A stretch of DNA of 7,494 nt from JACDBD01 sp050743385. GTDB lineage: Bacteria > Actinomycetota > Acidimicrobiia > IMCC26256 > JACDBD01. Shown here one piece after another: positions 5,067-7,494 of the stretch (its first letter is position 1; each line of letters starts with the position of its first letter). The DNA is taken from NCBI GenBank assembly GCA_050743385.1, contig JBOGFJ010000064.1, positions 1 through 7,494 on the forward strand. Direction: 5' to 3'. The position numbers and the translations under genes are program-made. The notes below the pieces were generated by a model that saw only the letters and a program-made list of their open reading frames with translations, had not been told where the DNA came from and did not search any database.

Positions 5067-6794
5067 TCACGCGTCGGCCCTGCCGGGCACCTCCACGGTC
5101 TCGGTGTCGCGGCCCGAGCGCAGCAGCGCGCCCGGCCGGTCGCCGGTGAGCGCACCACCGGTCACGATCTCGACGCCGTTGACGAGCACGTGCTCGATGC
5201 CCTCGGCCTCGCAGTAGAGACGTCCGGCCCCGCCGGGGAGGTCGCGGCGGGTGTGGACGGGCCCGGGCTTGATGCGGTGCTCGTCGAACACCACGAGGTC
5301 GGCGTGCCATCCCTCGGCGATCCGTCCCCGCTCGCGCAGGCCGTAGAGGCGGGCCTGCACGTCGGTGAGCAGGTGGACGGCCTCCTCGAGCGGGAGCAGG
5401 CCACGCTTGGCGACGGCCTCGTGCAGCAATGCCGTCGCGTAGTCGAACGTCGCCAGCATGTCGAGGTGGGCACCGGCGTCGGACGCACCGACCACGGCTC
5501 TCGAGTCGCGCCACACGTCGACCCGTCGGCGCCATGATTCGTCGTCGTCTCCGGCGGCGGGCGGCATGAGCACGGTACGGAGGTCGTCGGCGACGGCGAC
5601 GTCGAGGAGGGCGTCGAAGGGCGCGGTGCCGCGTTCGGTGGCCACGTCGGCAACCGTTCGTCCGGCGATGCCGTGGTTTTCGGGCGCGAACGTCTCGCCG
5701 ATCCGCAGCCGGTCCCATCGCAGCATGTTGCGGAACACGCCCGCAGCCGGCGACTCGGCCGCTTCGAGCAGGCGGCGGCGCTCGGCCGGGTCGGAGAGCG
5801 CGGCGCGCTTCTCCGCGAGCGGCAGCGCCATCGTCGGCCCCCAATCCGGGAGGGCGTCGAAGATGAAGCCCGACCGGAGGTTGAGGTGGAGCTGCATCGT
5901 CATCGGCAGCGTGAGCGCGAGGACGCGCGCGCCGCGGGCAGCGGCGGCGTCGGACGCGGCCAGCTGCGCCCGGTATCCCTCGTTCGTCGACGTGGGTACG
6001 AGCACGTTCCAGTTCAACGGTCGGTTGGCGGCGAGCGACATGTCGGCCATCAGCTCGATGTGCTCGTCGGCGAACGGCCCGACGGTCGGGATGAACTCGA
6101 GCGTGGTGCCGGGATGGTCGCGCAGCGTGCGCGCGAGAGCGACGAGCTCGTCGCGGGTGGCGGCGCGCGACGGGACGGGGTTGCCGTCGCCGTCGTTGTG
6201 CGTGGTGGCGAGCGACGACGAGAAGCCGAGCCCGCCGGCTGCGAGCGACTCGCCGAGCAAGCCGGCCATGGCCTCGAGCTGATCGGCGGTCGCCTCCTCG
6301 CCCGTGCCGGCCGCGCCCATGACCGCTCGTCGCAACGCCGAGTGACCTACGAGGAAGCCGGCGTTGACGGCGAGGGTGCCGTCGAGGCGGTCGAGGAAGT
6401 CGCCGAAGCTGCGCCAGTCCCACGGCACACCTTCGGCGAGCGACTCGAGCGGCATGCCCTCGACCCGGGCGAGCATGCGCATCAGGTAGTCGGCCTCGCT
6501 GGGCTCGAGCGGCGCGATCGTGAAGCCGCAGTTCCCGCCGACGACGGTCGTCACGCCGTGCAGCGGTGACGGGGTGAGTGCGGGGTCCCAGAACGCCTGG
6601 GCGTCGTAGTGGGTGTGGATGTCGACGAAGCCGGGCGCGACCACCAAGCCGCCGGCGTCGACGGTGCGGGTGGCGTCCTCGTCGAGCGACCCGATCGCGA
6701 CGATGCGCCCGGCGCGGATGCCGACGTCGGCGCGCCTCCGTGTGGCGCCCGTGCCGTCGACCACGTCGGCGCCGACGATCTTCGTGTCGAGCAT
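5067..6794 (-). CDS. Amidohydrolase family protein, N-acyl-D-amino-acid deacylase (D-aminoacylase)-like
   Basis: A 575-residue cytosolic metal-dependent hydrolase. ATG 6792-6794 is chosen because AGGAGG lies 8 nt upstream and the product then starts at the composite beta-sandwich strand (MLDTKIVGADVVDGTG). Further upstream the frame overlaps the neighbouring gene. Landmarks are APGFVDIHTH with H60 and H62, GGNCGF with C89 (equivalent to the zinc-ligand Cys of D-aminoacylase), GHSALR with H151, and SDAGAH with D439, the likely catalytic Asp. The ending ADLVVFD...GIEHVLVNG is the usual sandwich-domain return. D-aminoacylases have about 480 residues; long actinobacterial relatives of 570-610 are annotated as D-amino-acid hydrolases but mostly untested. 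The substrate could be an N-acyl amino acid or another amide or cyclic imide. It is 17 bp downstream of the luciferase-like gene on the same strand, a likely operon. Confidence 0.9.
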   Translation of the reverse strand: MLDTKIVGADVVDGTGATRRRADVGIRAGRIVAIGSLDEDATRTVDAGGLVVAPGFVDIHTHYDAQAFWDPALTPSPLHGVTTVVGGNCGFTIAPLEPSEADYLMRMLARVEGMPLESLAEGVPWDWRSFGDFLDRLDGTLAVNAGFLVGHSALRRAVMGAAGTGEEATADQLEAMAGLLGESLAAGGLGFSSSLATTHNDGDGNPVPSRAATRDELVALARTLRDHPGTTLEFIPTVGPFADEHIELMADMSLAANRPLNWNVLVPTSTNEGYRAQLAASDAAAARGARVLALTLPMTMQLHLNLRSGFIFDALPDWGPTMALPLAEKRAALSDPAERRRLLEAAESPAAGVFRNMLRWDRLRIGETFAPENHGIAGRTVADVATERGTAPFDALLDVAVADDLRTVLMPPAAGDDDESWRRRVDVWRDSRAVVGASDAGAHLDMLATFDYATALLHEAVAKRGLLPLEEAVHLLTDVQARLYGLRERGRIAEGWHADLVVFDEHRIKPGPVHTRRDLPGGAGRLYCEAEGIEHVLVNGVEIVTGGALTGDRPGALLRSGRDTETVEVPGRADA

Positions 6795-6802
6795 CCGAAC
6801 TC

Positions 6803-6808
6803 CCTCCT
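6803..6808 (-). promoter_or_regulatory. Strong Shine-Dalgarno for the D-aminoacylase-like gene
   Basis: A full AGGAGG on the minus strand with 8-nt spacing to ATG 6794, inside the 17-bp gap after the luciferase-like stop. It fixes the start codon and suggests efficient independent initiation. Confidence 0.8.
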
Positions 6809-6811
6809 GGA

Positions 6812-7494
6812 TCACATCTTGGCGATCACGGTCGTGGCGAACTCCTCGGTGGCCCTGAGCTTGGCGTCGAGAGCGGAGCGGTAGTCCTTGGCCTTGACGT
6901 CGGCGAGCATCCAGGGCGCGCACAGCATGTCGGTGACGCCGGCCGCCTCGAGACGCCGGTACAGGTCGATGTCGGGGAGGGTGGCGAGCGCCATGTAGAT
7001 CGTGAACGGCTCGCCTTTGCGCCCGGCCGCTCTCAGGTGCTCCTGCATCCTCCCGAGGTAGTGCCAGGCGTCGTCAGGGCTGTAGGCACTCGCGGCCAGC
7101 CAGCCGTCGCAGAGCCGGGCTGCCCGCCGCAGCGCGGGCTCGCTGTGGCCTCCGCCGTAGATGGGGACGGGCGCCGTCGGCGCCGGGTTCATCTGCAAGG
7201 CGTCGAACTCGTAGTGCGCGCCGTGGTACTCGACCCATCCGCCCTTCCAGAGCTCCCGGAGGGCCGGGATCATGTCGTCGAGCCGCTTGCCCCGGTCGCG
7301 GAACTCCTGGCCCGTCGCGTCGAACTCCTCCTTGCACCATCACGCCGACACCCATGTGCACGCGGTTCTCGGAGATGTACGCCGCGGTCCCGACGAGTTT
7401 CGCCACCGTGAACAGGTCGCGCGCGGGCGCGATGTACACGCCGCTCGTGAAGTGCAGGTTCGTGGTGACGGCGGCCATGGCCGAGATCAAGCAC
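6812..7494 (-). pseudogene. LLM-class (luciferase-like, probably F420-dependent) oxidoreductase, frameshifted and 5'-truncated by the window
   Basis: Two minus-strand frames together make one protein. The upstream part, 7493-7341, reads AMAAVTTNLHFTSGVYIAP, then TVAKLVGTAAYISENRVHMGVGV. The downstream part, from 7339 to TGA at 6812-6814, continues WCKEEFDATGQEFRDRGKRL and ends VIAKM. Bacterial luciferase-like monooxygenases read GVGVGW-x-x-EEF here, so the single base at 7340 stands where a Gly codon (GGA) is expected and two G are missing. The later PIYGGGHSEPALRRAARLCDGW is a typical F420-type LLM signature. About 227 residues are visible and the family has about 280-300, so some 60 N-terminal residues lie beyond the window. 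If intact it would be a flavin- or F420-using oxidoreductase. As written it ends in unrelated residues, so it is either a recent pseudogene or a sequencing or assembly error. It is transcribed toward the amidohydrolase. Confidence 0.85.

Noticed and set aside
4810..6423. Minus-strand open frame of 537 codons in a second frame of the amidohydrolase, extending under the dehydrogenase
   Set aside because: The product is an Arg/Ala/Pro-rich shadow of the D-aminoacylase-like gene, which carries HTH, GGNCGF and SDAGAH motifs in its own frame.
7330..7346. Programmed ribosomal frameshift in the luciferase-like gene
   Set aside because: There is no slippery heptamer, and the AAGGAGG-like sequence lies after rather than before the shift point. 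This family is not known for recoding, so a simple 2-nt deletion or sequence error is more likely.

Overview
The window is very GC-rich, with G or C at most third codon positions, and genes are packed tightly on both strands. The gene content (bacterial cytochrome P450, class III-like zinc alcohol dehydrogenase, SDR, luciferase-like monooxygenase of the F420 type, actinobacterial-type amidohydrolases) points to an actinobacterium. A free-living lineage such as Acidimicrobiia or a Mycobacterium-like group is plausible, but no marker gene fixes the taxon. No rRNA, tRNA, CRISPR array, insertion sequence or phage gene was seen.

Layout. Positions 1-165 (+) are the last 54 codons of an amidohydrolase. 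A long hairpin at 176-216 sits between it and the convergent gene on its right and probably terminates both transcripts. Next is a minus-strand pair, P450 (1011-2186) then SDR (223-1014), overlapping by ATGA. Diverging from the P450 is a NUDIX hydrolase (2219-2956, +) of the interrupted-box, NUDT19-like type. It is followed by a 51-bp gap with a clean 15-bp palindrome, probably a repressor operator, and then two plus-strand zinc alcohol dehydrogenases (3008-4123 and 4124-5056). The second abuts the first and appears to start at CTG. Converging on them with a 10-bp gap is a minus-strand pair: a luciferase-like monooxygenase gene (6812-7494, cut by the window edge and broken by a 2-nt frameshift) and a D-aminoacylase-family amidohydrolase (5067-6794).

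How the genes may work together (inference). The set reads as accessory catabolism of lipids, steroids or other hydrophobic compounds. The P450 would hydroxylate, the SDR and zinc dehydrogenases would oxidise the alcohols, and the NUDIX enzyme may trim CoA or acyl-CoA. The amidohydrolases and the F420-type oxidoreductase would handle other substrates. No ferredoxin, ferredoxin reductase or regulator gene is in view, so the P450 redox partner and the protein reading the palindrome must be encoded elsewhere.

Most notable points: the frameshift in the luciferase-like gene, the apparent CTG start with a well-placed Shine-Dalgarno, the operator-like palindrome, and the compact second dehydrogenase. 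I saw nothing that clearly amounts to a wholly new system.
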